Shown piece by piece: positions 18,315 through 28,196 of a stretch of DNA of 64,000 nucleotides (its first letter is position 1; the number at the start of each line of letters is the position of its first letter). Position numbers and translations under genes: made by a program. Under the pieces are notes generated by a model. The model searched no databases. It was not told the DNA's origin and saw only the letters and a program-made list of their open reading frames with translations. The stretch comes from Streptomyces cylindrosporus. Its GTDB lineage: Bacteria > Actinomycetota > Actinomycetes > Streptomycetales > Streptomycetaceae. The DNA lies in assembly GCF_022698165.1 (NCBI RefSeq), contig NZ_JALDAY010000001.1, positions 372,001-436,000 on the forward strand, read 5' to 3'.

Positions 18315-19511
18315 ATGGCCGGACGAGGGCAGGCGAGCGCCGGAGATCTGCTCGAACTGGTGCGAAGCGGACGCGCGACCACGCGCGGAGCCCTCCAGCA
18401 GGTCACCGGACTGTCCCGTGCCACCGTCGGCCAGCGCCTCGACCGTCTGTTCCGCGCGGGCTGGCTGCGGGAGGGGGCGGGAGGTCCCGTCGACTCGCCG
18501 CTCGGCGGGCGGCCCTCCATCACCCTGGAGTTCGACGACGAGCACGCCGTGGTCCTCGCCGCCGACCTCGACACCCGCCACGCCCGCGCCGCCGTCCTCA
18601 CGCTGACCGGCGAGATGCTCGCCGAGCACTCCGGGGTCCTGGTCGTCGAGGACGGGCCGGACGCCGTACTCGGTGAACTGGGCCGCTGGTTCGCCGAGTT
18701 GCTGCCGAAAGCCGACAGGCGCGCCGAGCAGGTCTGCGGTATTGGGCTCGCCGTGCCGGGGCCCGTCGACAGCGAGACCGGCCGGGTCGTGCAGCCGCCG
18801 ATGATGCCGGGCTGGGACGGGTACGACATAAGGGGCCGGCTGGCCAGATCCTTCGCCGAGCGCGGCGGCGCGGACCGGGTGCCGGTACTCGTCGACAACG
18901 ACGCAAACCTCATGGCGTACGGCGAACAGCGCGCCGCCTACCCCGACTGCTCGGCGTTCGTCCTGGTCAAGGTGTCGACCGGTATCGGCGCCGGGGTCGT
19001 GGTCGACGGGTCGATCTACCGGGGCATCGACGGGGGCGCGGGGGACATCGGGCACATCCGGGTGGGGGCCGACGCGCTCTGCCGGTGTGGGTCGTACGGG
19101 TGTCTGGCCGCCGTCGCGAGCGGTGGAGCCGTGGCGCGGCGGCTGGCGGAGGCCGGGGTCCCGGCCGCGTCCGGCTCGGATGTGCGGGAGCTGCTGGCGG
19201 CCGGGCATCCGGAGGCCGTCGGGTTCGCCCGGGAGGCGGGACGGCAGGTCGGGGACGTACTGGCCACCGTCGTCACACTGCTCAACCCCGGGGTGCTGAT
19301 GATCGCCGGAGATCTGGCCGGAACTCCCTTCCTCACCGGTGTACGCGAGCTGCTCTACCAGCGGGCGCTGCCGCGCTCCACGGCCCATCTGGACGTGGTC
19401 ACCTCGCGGCTCGGGGAGCGGGCCGGGCTGGTGGGGGCCGGTGCGCTGGTCGTGGAGCACCTCTACGCGCCCGAGCGGGCGGAGGAACGGCTGCTGGCGA
19501 TGGGTGTGTGA
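18315..19511 (+). CDS. ROK-family transcriptional regulator
   Basis: 398 residues. An N-terminal winged helix (ATTRGALQQVTGLSRATVGQRL, about 25-50) precedes the ROK domain with DNDANLMAYGE, STGIGAGVV and the zinc motif CRCGSYGCLAAVASG. The usual acidic residue after GC is missing (GCLA). The kinase-type DxGxT loop is degraded to DLDTRHA, which argues for a sugar-sensing regulator rather than a kinase. ATG at 18315 has AAGGGGG upstream. It probably represses the divergent glycosidase operon. Confidence 0.9.
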   Translation: MAGRGQASAGDLLELVRSGRATTRGALQQVTGLSRATVGQRLDRLFRAGWLREGAGGPVDSPLGGRPSITLEFDDEHAVVLAADLDTRHARAAVLTLTGEMLAEHSGVLVVEDGPDAVLGELGRWFAELLPKADRRAEQVCGIGLAVPGPVDSETGRVVQPPMMPGWDGYDIRGRLARSFAERGGADRVPVLVDNDANLMAYGEQRAAYPDCSAFVLVKVSTGIGAGVVVDGSIYRGIDGGAGDIGHIRVGADALCRCGSYGCLAAVASGGAVARRLAEAGVPAASGSDVRELLAAGHPEAVGFAREAGRQVGDVLATVVTLLNPGVLMIAGDLAGTPFLTGVRELLYQRALPRSTAHLDVVTSRLGERAGLVGAGALVVEHLYAPERAEERLLAMGV

Positions 19512-19600
19512 CGCCCGCGTTTCCGTTCCGGATCCACGTCCGCATGGTGAAATCCGGCCCGCTGTGGCAGCGTGATTCTCGCCACCCTTGATAAGGGTTG

Positions 19601-19716
19601 CGCTCAGATGAGCGGATCTTGAGCGGCTGCACTTCTCCAAGGGGTGGCACTCGGTGCCACCCCTTGATCGTTCATCGATCGAAATCAGATGCGCTCGACT
19701 CCCGCTCATCTGAGCG
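19601..19716. promoter_or_regulatory. Paired CGCTCA-nn-TGAGCG palindromes upstream of ppdK
   Basis: CGCTCAGATGAGCG (19601-19614) and CGCTCATCTGAGCG (19703-19716) are each 14-bp near-palindromes and are exact reverse complements of each other. They flank the terminator hairpin at 19639-19665. The interval 19512-19918 (407 bp) holds no gene. Its other content is a short ACCCTT/AAGGGT hairpin at 19584-19598. The role is unknown; a dimeric regulator of ppdK is possible. Confidence 0.45.
19639..19665. terminator. Hairpin terminator between the ROK gene and ppdK
   Basis: AAGGGGTGGCAC (19639-19650) pairs perfectly with GTGCCACCCCTT (19654-19665), giving a 12-bp stem with a 3-base loop, followed by GATCGTTC. 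It is the strongest hairpin of the interval and should isolate ppdK from the upstream gene. Confidence 0.75.
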
Positions 19717-19918
19717 TAAAAGTGCACCTGTGGGCAGTGATGCGTTCAAGAAGTGAAAACATAAGCGGTTGGTTGCTTGCCGAGCTTTGACTTTCGATCC
19801 GCTGGCGGACGAGTGGTTACAGGCGCATGACGCGTGAGTAGACGTACCCAGACGCCTTTGATCTGGGTATGTTCCTCGCCGTCAGGGCAGCCACCGCGTC
19901 CCGAGGGAGTCGAGACCC

Positions 19919-22639
19919 GTGTCGGAAAACAAAGAACCCCACGTAGCGAAGTTCGTTTACGACTTCACCGAGGGAAACAAGGACCTCAAGGACCTCCTGG
20001 GCGGCAAGGGCGCGAACCTCGCCGAGATGACCAACCTGGGGCTTCCCGTTCCCCCTGGCTTCACCATCACGACCGAAGCCTGCAAGGTCTACCTCGACAG
20101 CGGCGAGGAGCCCCCGGCACTGCGTGACGAGGTGAGTGCGCACCTCGACGCCCTCGAGTCGCGGATGGGCAAGAAGCTCGGCCAGGCCGACAACCCCCTG
20201 CTGGTCTCCGTCCGTTCGGGCGCCAAGTTCTCGATGCCCGGCATGATGGACACCGTCCTGAACATCGGGCTCTCCGACAAGTCCGTGAAGGGCCTCGCCG
20301 ACCAGGCCGGCGACGAGCGGTTCGCGTGGGACTCGTACCGCCGTCTCATCCAGATGTTCGGCAAGACCGTCCTCGGCGTCGACGGCGAGCTCTTCGAGGA
20401 CGCGCTGGAGAAGGCCAAGGAGGCCAAGAAGGTCTCGGTCGACACCGACCTGGAGGCCGCGGATCTGAAGAAGCTGGTCACCGCCTTCAAGAAGATCGTC
20501 AAGAAGGAGGCCGGGCGGGACTTCCCGCAGGACCCGCGCGAGCAGATGGACCTCGCCATCCACGCGGTCTTCGACTCCTGGAACACCGACCGCGCCAAGC
20601 TCTACCGCCGCCAGGAGCGCATCCCCGGCGACCTCGGCACGGCCGTCAACGTCTGCTCGATGGTCTTCGGCAACCTCGGCCCGGACTCGGGCACCGGTGT
20701 CGCGTTCACCCGTGACCCCGCCTCCGGCCACCAGGGCGTCTACGGCGACTACCTGCAGAACGCCCAGGGCGAGGACGTCGTCGCGGGCATCCGCAACACC
20801 GTGCCGCTCGCGGAGCTGGAGCAGATCGACAAGAAGTCGTACGACCAGCTGATGCAGATCATGGAGACCCTGGAGAACCACTACAAGGATCTCTGCGACA
20901 TCGAGTTCACCATCGAGCGCGGGCAGCTGTGGATGCTGCAGACCCGCGTCGGCAAGCGGACGGCCGGTGCCGCCTTCCGGATCGCCACCCAGCTCGTGGA
21001 CCAGGGGCTCATCGACGAGACCGAGGCGCTCCAGCGCGTCACCGGCGCCCAGCTCGCCCAGCTGATGTTCCCGCGCTTCGACGAGCACGCGAAGACCGAG
21101 CAGGTCGGCCGGGGCATCGCGGCCTCGCCGGGTGCCGCGGTCGGCAAGGCGGTCTTCGACTCGTACACCGCGGTGAAGTGGTCGCGCTCGGGCGAGAAGG
21201 TCATCCTGGTCCGCCGGGAGACCAACCCCGACGACCTCGACGGCATGATCGCGGCCGAGGGCATCCTCACCTCCCGCGGCGGCAAGACCTCCCACGCGGC
21301 CGTCGTCGCGCGCGGCATGGGCAAGACCTGTGTGTGCGGCGCCGAGGAGCTGGAGGTCGACACCAAGCGGCGCCGGATGACCGTGCCGGGCGGGCAGGTG
21401 GTGGAAGAGGGCGACCTCATCTCCATCGACGGCTCCAGCGGCAAGGTCTACCTGGGCGAGGTCCCGGTGGTCCCCTCCCCGGTCGTCGAGTACTTCGAGG
21501 GCCGGATGCACGCGGGTGCCCAGGACGCCGACGAACTGGTCGAGGCCGTGCACCGGATCATGGCGTTCGCCGACCGCAAGCGCCGGCTGCGGGTGCGGGC
21601 CAACGCGGACAACGCCGAGGACGCGCTGCGCGCGCGGAGGTTCGGCGCGCAGGGCATCGGCCTGTGCCGTACGGAGCACATGTTCCTCGGCGACCGGCGC
21701 GAACTGGTGGAGCGCCTGATCCTGGCGGACACCGACGAGGAGCGCGAGGACTCCCTCAAGCAGCTGCTCCCGCTCCAGAAGCAGGACTTCGTCGAGCTGT
21801 TCTCGGCGATGGACGGCCTGCCGGTGACGGTACGGCTCCTCGACCCGCCGCTGCACGAGTTCCTGCCGGACATCACCGAGCTGTCGGTGCGCGTCGCCCT
21901 CGCCGAGGCCCGCAAGGACCCGCACGAGAACGAGCTGCGCCTGCTCCAGGCCGTGCACCGGCTGCACGAGCAGAACCCGATGCTGGGCCTGCGCGGTGTG
22001 CGCCTGGGCCTGGTCATCCCCGGCCTGTTCACGATGCAGGTCCGCGCGATCGCGGAAGCGGCCGCCGAGCGCAAGAACGCCAAGGGCGACCCGCGCGCCG
22101 AGATCATGATCCCGCTGGTGGGCACGGTCCAGGAGCTGGAGATCGTCCGCGAGGAGGCCGACGCGGTCATCGCGGAGGTCGAGGCGGCGACGGGCACGCA
22201 GCTGAAGCTGTCGATCGGCACGATGATCGAGCTGCCGCGGGCCGCCCTCACGGCCGGGCAGATCGCGGAGGCGGCGGAGTTCTTCTCCTTCGGCACGAAC
22301 GACCTCACCCAGACGGTGTGGGGCTTCAGCCGGGACGACGTGGAGGCGAGCTTCTTCACGGCATACCTGGAGAAGGGCATCTTCGGCGTCTCCCCCTTCG
22401 AGACGATCGACAAGGACGGCGTGGGCTCGCTGGTCAAGGCGGCGGCGAAGGCGGGCCGCGAGACCCGCCCCGACCTCAAGCTCGGCGTCTGCGGCGAGCA
22501 CGGCGGCGACCCGGAGTCGGTCCACTTCTTCCACGAGGTGGGTCTGGACTACGTCTCCTGCTCCCCGTTCCGCATCCCGGTCGCCCGCCTGGAGGCGGGC
22601 CGCGCGGCGACCGAGTCGACGGGCAGCGACCACCGCTGA
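19919..22639 (+). CDS. ppdK: Pyruvate, phosphate dikinase
   Basis: 906 residues, full length for the family. The enzyme interconverts pyruvate, ATP and phosphate with PEP, AMP and pyrophosphate in the cytoplasm. The N-terminal ATP-grasp domain begins LLGGKGANLAEMTNLGLPVPPGF. The central swivelling domain holds the phosphorylated His in SRGGKTSHAAVVARGMGK (about 450). The C-terminal PEP/pyruvate barrel has GLCRTEHMF and FGTNDLTQTVWG, with the catalytic Cys near LKLGVCGEHGG. The start is GTG at 19919, with GAGGGAG about 10 bases upstream. It is monocistronic, with terminators on both sides. Confidence 0.97.
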   Translation: MSENKEPHVAKFVYDFTEGNKDLKDLLGGKGANLAEMTNLGLPVPPGFTITTEACKVYLDSGEEPPALRDEVSAHLDALESRMGKKLGQADNPLLVSVRSGAKFSMPGMMDTVLNIGLSDKSVKGLADQAGDERFAWDSYRRLIQMFGKTVLGVDGELFEDALEKAKEAKKVSVDTDLEAADLKKLVTAFKKIVKKEAGRDFPQDPREQMDLAIHAVFDSWNTDRAKLYRRQERIPGDLGTAVNVCSMVFGNLGPDSGTGVAFTRDPASGHQGVYGDYLQNAQGEDVVAGIRNTVPLAELEQIDKKSYDQLMQIMETLENHYKDLCDIEFTIERGQLWMLQTRVGKRTAGAAFRIATQLVDQGLIDETEALQRVTGAQLAQLMFPRFDEHAKTEQVGRGIAASPGAAVGKAVFDSYTAVKWSRSGEKVILVRRETNPDDLDGMIAAEGILTSRGGKTSHAAVVARGMGKTCVCGAEELEVDTKRRRMTVPGGQVVEEGDLISIDGSSGKVYLGEVPVVPSPVVEYFEGRMHAGAQDADELVEAVHRIMAFADRKRRLRVRANADNAEDALRARRFGAQGIGLCRTEHMFLGDRRELVERLILADTDEEREDSLKQLLPLQKQDFVELFSAMDGLPVTVRLLDPPLHEFLPDITELSVRVALAEARKDPHENELRLLQAVHRLHEQNPMLGLRGVRLGLVIPGLFTMQVRAIAEAAAERKNAKGDPRAEIMIPLVGTVQELEIVREEADAVIAEVEAATGTQLKLSIGTMIELPRAALTAGQIAEAAEFFSFGTNDLTQTVWGFSRDDVEASFFTAYLEKGIFGVSPFETIDKDGVGSLVKAAAKAGRETRPDLKLGVCGEHGGDPESVHFFHEVGLDYVSCSPFRIPVARLEAGRAATESTGSDHR

Positions 22640-22653
22640 CCCACCCCGGCCCC

Positions 22654-22745
22654 GGAGCCGCCACCCGTCCCCGACCCTCAACCGATGGGCGGCGGCTCCG
22701 GTTCGCGAAAGAGAGGGCGGCATCCCGTGCGGGGGGTGCCGCCCT
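22654..22745. terminator. Tandem hairpin terminators after ppdK
   Basis: The first hairpin is GGAGCCGCC (22654-22662) with GGCGGCTCC (22691-22699). The second and stronger has AGGGCGGCA (22714-22722) pairing with TGCCGCCCT (22737-22745), extended inward by a G.U pair and CCC/GGG around a 6-base loop, giving 13 paired positions. Confidence 0.75.
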
Positions 22746-22806
22746 TCTCGTATCGTGAGTCGTCCGGCTCGTATCGCGAGTTGCCCGGCCGACGGGGGAG
22801 GCGCCG

Positions 22807-25800
22807 GTGACCACCGTCTCCGGCGACGCCACAGGCGACCGCAGCATCGTCGTCGGGCGCGACGCCATCCAGAGCATCCTCATCACCGGGGACCACAACC
22901 GGGTGTTCGTGGGGGAGTACGAGCTGCTCCGCGACGCCTACATCGAGCCGTGGTCGGTGTTCCAGCGGGTCGACGTCGAGGGCTTCGTCGGACGCGAGTG
23001 GCTGCTCGCCGAGATCGACCGCTTCCTGGCGACCGAGGACCGCGGGTATTTCGTGCTGGAGGCGTCCGCAGGCCTCGGCAAGACGGCCTTCCTCGCGCAC
23101 CTGATCCAACAGCGCGGCTATGTCCACCACTTCGCCGAGACCGCACGCGGCCCGGACGGCGTGGCACCGGCCCTCAGAAGCCTGGCCGCGCAGGTCATCC
23201 GCGCCGCCGAACTCCTGCCCTTCAGCGTGGACGAGGTCCTCCCCTCGACGGCGGGCAGCCGCCCGGACTTCTTCGCCCACCTGCTCAAACGGGCCTCGGA
23301 CCGGCGCGCGGGCGAGCACGACAGGCTCGTGATCGTGGTGGACGGCCTCGACGAGGCGGGCGTACCCATCGGCCACAACGTGCTGGGCCTGCCGGAGGTG
23401 CTGCCGCCCGGCGTGTACGTTGTGGTGTCCCAGCGGCCGGTGCCCGTGCCGCTGGACACGCAGAGCCCGCTGCGGGTCTTCTCGATGGACGCCGCCGGCG
23501 ACCCCAACCTCGGCGACATGCGGCGTTACCTGCAACGGGCGGTCGCCTCACCACCGCTCGCGGCCGTCGTGCGCGACAGCGCCTACACCCCGGCCGAGGT
23601 GGTGGAGACCCTGGTGGCCCGCAGCGCCGGCGTGTGGATCTACCTGCACTACGTCCTGGCGGACGTGGTCAGGGAACGGCGCGTCGACCTCGACGTACTG
23701 CCCGACGGCCTGTGGGCCTACTACGCCCGCTTCTGGCGGCGGTGGCGCGGGGAGCGGCGGGAGGAGTGGTACGGGACCTTTCTGCCGCTGCTGGCGACCC
23801 TCGCGGCGGTTCAGGAGGACGTCACCGCGGATCTGCTCGCGACGCTTGCCGGGACGGACGGCGGTCCCGCGCTGACGGCACTGCTGGACGAGGACTGGCT
23901 CCCTTTCCTCGCGGTCGACGAGGTGGGTGGCGAGCGGCGGTACCGCCCGTACCACGCGAGCGTGCGGGAGTTCCTGGAAGGCCGGCTGGACCGCACGGGG
24001 CGGCGGGCCATGGACGTCGCCCTGGCACGGGAGTTCGAGCAGGCGGTGCGTGTGGCGCACGGGAGGATCGCCGACCGTTACCTCCGGCGGTGGGGGGGCC
24101 TGGAGCGCGGCCTGGACCGGTTGCTCACCGGGTCTGAGGGGCTTCTCGACGGCGGGTACGGGCTGCGGCATGTGACGGCGCATCTGGCGGGGGCTGGACG
24201 ACACGGGGAGCTGGAACGGCTGCTGCGGCTGGAGGCGGACGGGCGGAACGTGTGGTTCGCCGCGCAGGATCTGACCGGTGAGTTGTCGGCCTATCAGGCG
24301 GATGTGGCCCGGGCGTGGCGGTTGGCCGAGGACCGCGGCGTGCGTGAACCCGGCTCCGGCGGGACCGTCGACATCGCGGCGGAGGCACGCTGGGCGCTGC
24401 ACACCTCTTCGGTGAACGCCCTGGCGGGCAGCGTCCCGCCGACGCTCCTGGTGGGACTGGTACGGGCCGGGGTGTGGTCGCCCGCGAAGGGGCTGGCGTA
24501 CGCGCGGCAGACCCTGGACACGTCGGCGCGCGCCGAGATGTTGGCGGGGTTGGCGGGGGTGACGCCCGCCTCGCTGCAACTGGACCTGCTCGGAGCGGTG
24601 GAGGCGCTGGACGAGTGGCATCGGGCCGACGCGCTGGCCGAGCTCGCCGAGAGCCTGCCCGAGATTCTGCTGTCCCGTGCGGTGCACGCGCTGGAGGGGA
24701 CGGAGTCGTACCGGCTCCAGGCCGCGACGGTGCGGCTCGCGACGCGGCTTGGCAGGCTGGGCCGGTGGGAGGAGGTCTTCCAGCTGATGGCGACCTGCCC
24801 GGAGGCCCAGCCCCGTGCTTTCGCCGTGCTGGCCTCCGAGCTTCCCGATGACCGGCTGGACGCCGCGCTCCACGTGACCACCGCGGTCGCGGACCCGGAC
24901 GAAAAGGTGCGTGCCCTGACCGCGTTGCTGCTCCGCTTGGGAGCCGACCAGTCGGCCGAGGCGTGGAGGGCGCTGCTCGACGTGGTGGACGGCGTGGCCC
25001 CCGTCACTCTGATCACCGCGCTCCCGGCGATGCGGCCCCGCCCCTGGGCGACCGGCGTCCTGACCGACACGATCGAGCGCTGGGACCGGCCTTGGGCGAG
25101 GTCACGCGGGCTGGCCGCACTCGCGGCGCAGGTGCCGGACGGTGAACGCGGGAGTCTCGTCGAACGGGCGCTGGCACATGTCGGAGAGATCGAGGTCGCT
25201 GTCACACGGCAGGACGACGGTTGGGGAAGGACGATCCAAGGGCCGGAGCTGGGACTGTTCGAGCGGGCCGACGCTCTCGGCGCACTGCTTCCGCTCGTCG
25301 TCGGCGATATGCGCGCAGCCGTCCTTGCGGAGGCCGTGGCGGTCGCGCGGGTCGCGTTCACCACCGCACTGGAGGAGCTGTGCGAGCACGGCGGATGGAC
25401 CCATGTGAGCAGGCTGTTCAGCCCTCGGCCGAGCGAGCGGACAACCGGCCACGGGCCTTGGGTGGGCGCGGCGCCCATGCTCCTGTTCCGGCGGCTGCCC
25501 GACGCCGACGGGCGGGAACTGGTGGAGTCCGTGCTCGCCAAGGCGGAGGGGATCCCGAAACCGTCCGATCGCGCAACTGTCCTCGGCCACCTGTTCCTTG
25601 CGGCGCCACTCGCGTACCTCGACGGAATTCTCGCCCGTCTGCTGACCGCCTTCAGGGCGATCGACGACCCTGAGAAGCGCTGCGACGGACTCCTGGAGAT
25701 CCTCCACGACGTCACCGGCCCTGCCCGGGACCGGGTGATCGCCGACATCATCGACACCTTGCGCCACCGGGAATTCCCGGACCGTCTGCGCATCCTGAAC

Positions 25801-27174
25801 GATCTGGCCCCGTCCCTGGCCCCGCAGGCCGTGGCCACGGCCCTGCCCGGAGCCGCGGACTGGACCCCGGACCATCTGCCGCGCGCCGTCGAACACGTTG
25901 GTGCGCTCATCCCCCATCTGCCGCCCGAGACCGTGGACCGTCTGATCGAGGCGGCCCGCCGGGTCGAAGACCTTCCCGCGCAGCTGGCGGCCGCGGCCGG
26001 TCTCGCCCCGTACCTCCCGGCGGAGCGCCGGGCCGCTGTCGTGGCCCGTGCCGTGCGGTTCCGCGACGATCCGGAGAACGAAGGCGAGTACAGCTTCCGC
26101 CATGGGCGGATTCTCGCCCGGCTGGCCCGGGCCCTCGCCGAACAGGGCCATGCGGACGAGGCGATCGATGTGGCCGCCGTGCTCTGGCACCGGGACAACA
26201 CCTGGCCCAGCCAACGACACGACACACTCACCGACGTCGCGCGTGTCCTCGCCCCCGCCCGTCCGGCGGCGGCATTGCGAGCCGTGGCACGGATCACGCG
26301 TGCGGACGAACGGTCGCGAGCCCTGTGGGCGGTCCTGTCCCTGGCGCCGGACACCCGCGAGGTGCTCGCCCTGGTGCGGTCCGAACTGGGCGAGGACCTC
26401 ACGCCGCGGGATCTCGCGGCACTGGAGGAGGACAACTCCTGGAACCCGGACGACGAAACGGACGACCCGCCGGGAGACGTGCCGGACATCCTCGCGAGGG
26501 CGCGCCGGGCGCAGGGCCACCGGCGCGCGGACCTGATCGCGGCCGTCGCCCGGCGGCTGGACGTCGACCAGGCGCTCAGTGCGCTTGACCTGGCGGAGAA
26601 CATCCCCGACGAGTACGCCCACGAGAACGCCGTCGCAGCGCTCACCGCCCGCTTGGTCGCACTTGGCCGGACCGCGGAGGCAACGGCCGCGGTTCTCCGG
26701 CTGACCCCCGTCGATCGCGGGTGGGAGGACAGCCCGCGCACGGCCGTGCTGGTCCGGCATGTTCCTGTGCTGGCCGGCCACGGGTACCTGGACGAAGCCC
26801 GCAGAGCGACCGATTACCTGCCGTCGCACAGTCCCCACGGCGAGCCCCACCGCGCGGACGCCCTCACCCTCCTGGCGCGGCGCTACGTCGAGACCGGAGC
26901 CCTCGACGCCGGGATGCACTGCGCGTTGTCCATCCCCGAGGACGAAGAGCGGTCCGGAGCCCTCGCCGCCGTGGCCGAATCGGCCGCCGCCCTGCCGCCG
27001 ACGGCCCTGCTCCACGCAGTCCGGACCGTACTCTCCCGCGCCCCGACGCTCCCCCGCTCCGCCCTGCTCACCGACCTCGCCGCGTTCGCCCCGGTCCTCG
27101 TACGGATCGGCGGCCGACGCGCCGCGGCGGACCTGGCCGACGCCATCGACGACGTGACGCGCTGGTGGCCGTAG
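22807..27174 (+). CDS. Large STAND/NACHT-type P-loop NTPase with helical repeats
   Basis: 1455 residues. Residues 5-36 contain two units of the form GDxxxVxVG (GDRSIVVG at 10-17, GDHNRVFVG at 28-36), a pattern like the RHIM-like amyloid signalling motifs found before bacterial NLR-type NTPases. Walker A is ASAGLGKT (86-93). Walker B is VIVVDGLDEAG (175-185), with the NACHT-style DGxDE. From about 480 to the end the protein is Ala/Leu-rich with recurring R-A-x-A-L-x-x-L units, suggesting TPR/HEAT-like superhelical repeats. No catalytic effector, signal peptide or membrane segment is visible. It has its own ribosome site (GGGGGAGG before GTG 22807) and no operon partner. Family-level role: ligand-triggered oligomerising switch in conflict or signalling. 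Specific function unknown. Confidence 0.8.
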   Translation: MTTVSGDATGDRSIVVGRDAIQSILITGDHNRVFVGEYELLRDAYIEPWSVFQRVDVEGFVGREWLLAEIDRFLATEDRGYFVLEASAGLGKTAFLAHLIQQRGYVHHFAETARGPDGVAPALRSLAAQVIRAAELLPFSVDEVLPSTAGSRPDFFAHLLKRASDRRAGEHDRLVIVVDGLDEAGVPIGHNVLGLPEVLPPGVYVVVSQRPVPVPLDTQSPLRVFSMDAAGDPNLGDMRRYLQRAVASPPLAAVVRDSAYTPAEVVETLVARSAGVWIYLHYVLADVVRERRVDLDVLPDGLWAYYARFWRRWRGERREEWYGTFLPLLATLAAVQEDVTADLLATLAGTDGGPALTALLDEDWLPFLAVDEVGGERRYRPYHASVREFLEGRLDRTGRRAMDVALAREFEQAVRVAHGRIADRYLRRWGGLERGLDRLLTGSEGLLDGGYGLRHVTAHLAGAGRHGELERLLRLEADGRNVWFAAQDLTGELSAYQADVARAWRLAEDRGVREPGSGGTVDIAAEARWALHTSSVNALAGSVPPTLLVGLVRAGVWSPAKGLAYARQTLDTSARAEMLAGLAGVTPASLQLDLLGAVEALDEWHRADALAELAESLPEILLSRAVHALEGTESYRLQAATVRLATRLGRLGRWEEVFQLMATCPEAQPRAFAVLASELPDDRLDAALHVTTAVADPDEKVRALTALLLRLGADQSAEAWRALLDVVDGVAPVTLITALPAMRPRPWATGVLTDTIERWDRPWARSRGLAALAAQVPDGERGSLVERALAHVGEIEVAVTRQDDGWGRTIQGPELGLFERADALGALLPLVVGDMRAAVLAEAVAVARVAFTTALEELCEHGGWTHVSRLFSPRPSERTTGHGPWVGAAPMLLFRRLPDADGRELVESVLAKAEGIPKPSDRATVLGHLFLAAPLAYLDGILARLLTAFRAIDDPEKRCDGLLEILHDVTGPARDRVIADIIDTLRHREFPDRLRILNDLAPSLAPQAVATALPGAADWTPDHLPRAVEHVGALIPHLPPETVDRLIEAARRVEDLPAQLAAAAGLAPYLPAERRAAVVARAVRFRDDPENEGEYSFRHGRILARLARALAEQGHADEAIDVAAVLWHRDNTWPSQRHDTLTDVARVLAPARPAAALRAVARITRADERSRALWAVLSLAPDTREVLALVRSELGEDLTPRDLAALEEDNSWNPDDETDDPPGDVPDILARARRAQGHRRADLIAAVARRLDVDQALSALDLAENIPDEYAHENAVAALTARLVALGRTAEATAAVLRLTPVDRGWEDSPRTAVLVRHVPVLAGHGYLDEARRATDYLPSHSPHGEPHRADALTLLARRYVETGALDAGMHCALSIPEDEERSGALAAVAESAAALPPTALLHAVRTVLSRAPTLPRSALLTDLAAFAPVLVRIGGRRAAADLADAIDDVTRWWP

Positions 27175-27262
27175 CGGCACGAACTCGGCGCCGCCCACCC
27201 CGGCCCATGTACCGAGGCCGCTTCTAGGCTGAGCGACAGCTGACGATGGAAGGACAGACGCC

Positions 27263-28189
27263 ATGCCCGGCTGGAACGAGAAGGACATCCCCGACCAGGA
27301 CGGCCGCGTCGCCGTCGTCACCGGCTCCAACAGCGGGCTCGGACACGTCGTCGCGCGGGAGCTGGCCCGCAAGGGGGCGCGGGTCGTGCTCGCCTGCCGG
27401 AGCGAGGTGCGAGGGAGGGCAGCCGCCGACCGGGTCGCGGGCGAAGTGCCGGGCGCGTCGGCCGAGTTCGCGCGGCTCGACCTCGGCGATCTCGGCTCCG
27501 TACGGGAGTTCGCGGACGGGTTCCCGTACGACCGGCTCGATCTGCTCGTCAACAACGCCGGGGTGATGGCGCTGCCGTACGGGACCACCGCGGACGGGTT
27601 CGAGACGCAGTTCGGCGTCAACCATCTGGGCCACTTCGCGCTGACCGGACGGCTGATGCCACTGCTGCTCGCCTCGCCCGGCGCGCGGGTCGTGACCGTC
27701 TCCAGCGAGATGCACGCGATGTCCAACATCGACATCGACGACCTCAACAGCGAGCGCCGGTACCGGCGTTGGACCGCGTACGCCCGCTCCAAGACGGCGA
27801 ACCTGCTGTTCACGCACGAGCTGGCGCGCAGGCTCACGGCGCACGGGGCGGACGTGGTGGCCGCCGCCGCGCACCCCGGGTACGCGGCCACCGACCTCCA
27901 GGGCACCGCGCCCCGGATGGAGGGGCGCCGGCTGGCCGGGTGGGTGATGGAGCTCGGCAACCGCGTCTTCGCCCAGTCCGCGGAGGCGGGAGCGCTGCCC
28001 ACCCTGTACGCCGCGACGGCCCCCGACGTACGCCCGGACTCGTTCACCGGCCCGTCCTTCATGATGTGGCGCGGCGCCCCGGCACCGTCCTGGCGGGCAC
28101 CGTGGACTCTCAACGACACGGCGGGGGAACGCCTTTGGGTCGCCTCCGAGGAGCTGACCGGGGTGTCGTACGACCTTCTGAAGGCGTGA
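27263..28189 (+). CDS. Short-chain dehydrogenase/reductase (retinol dehydrogenase-like)
   Basis: 308 residues with a Rossmann fold. TGSNSGLG (about 20-27) is the NADP motif, NNAGV follows at about 96, and the catalytic Ser (VTVSSEMHA) and YxxxK (YARSK) are in place. The substrate is unknown. ATG at 27263 is preceded by GAAGGA. It is convergent with the second SDR gene, 7 bp apart, but no sequence relation suggests a duplicated pair. Confidence 0.88.
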   Translation: MPGWNEKDIPDQDGRVAVVTGSNSGLGHVVARELARKGARVVLACRSEVRGRAAADRVAGEVPGASAEFARLDLGDLGSVREFADGFPYDRLDLLVNNAGVMALPYGTTADGFETQFGVNHLGHFALTGRLMPLLLASPGARVVTVSSEMHAMSNIDIDDLNSERRYRRWTAYARSKTANLLFTHELARRLTAHGADVVAAAAHPGYAATDLQGTAPRMEGRRLAGWVMELGNRVFAQSAEAGALPTLYAATAPDVRPDSFTGPSFMMWRGAPAPSWRAPWTLNDTAGERLWVASEELTGVSYDLLKA

Positions 28190-28196
28190 GTCCGGC

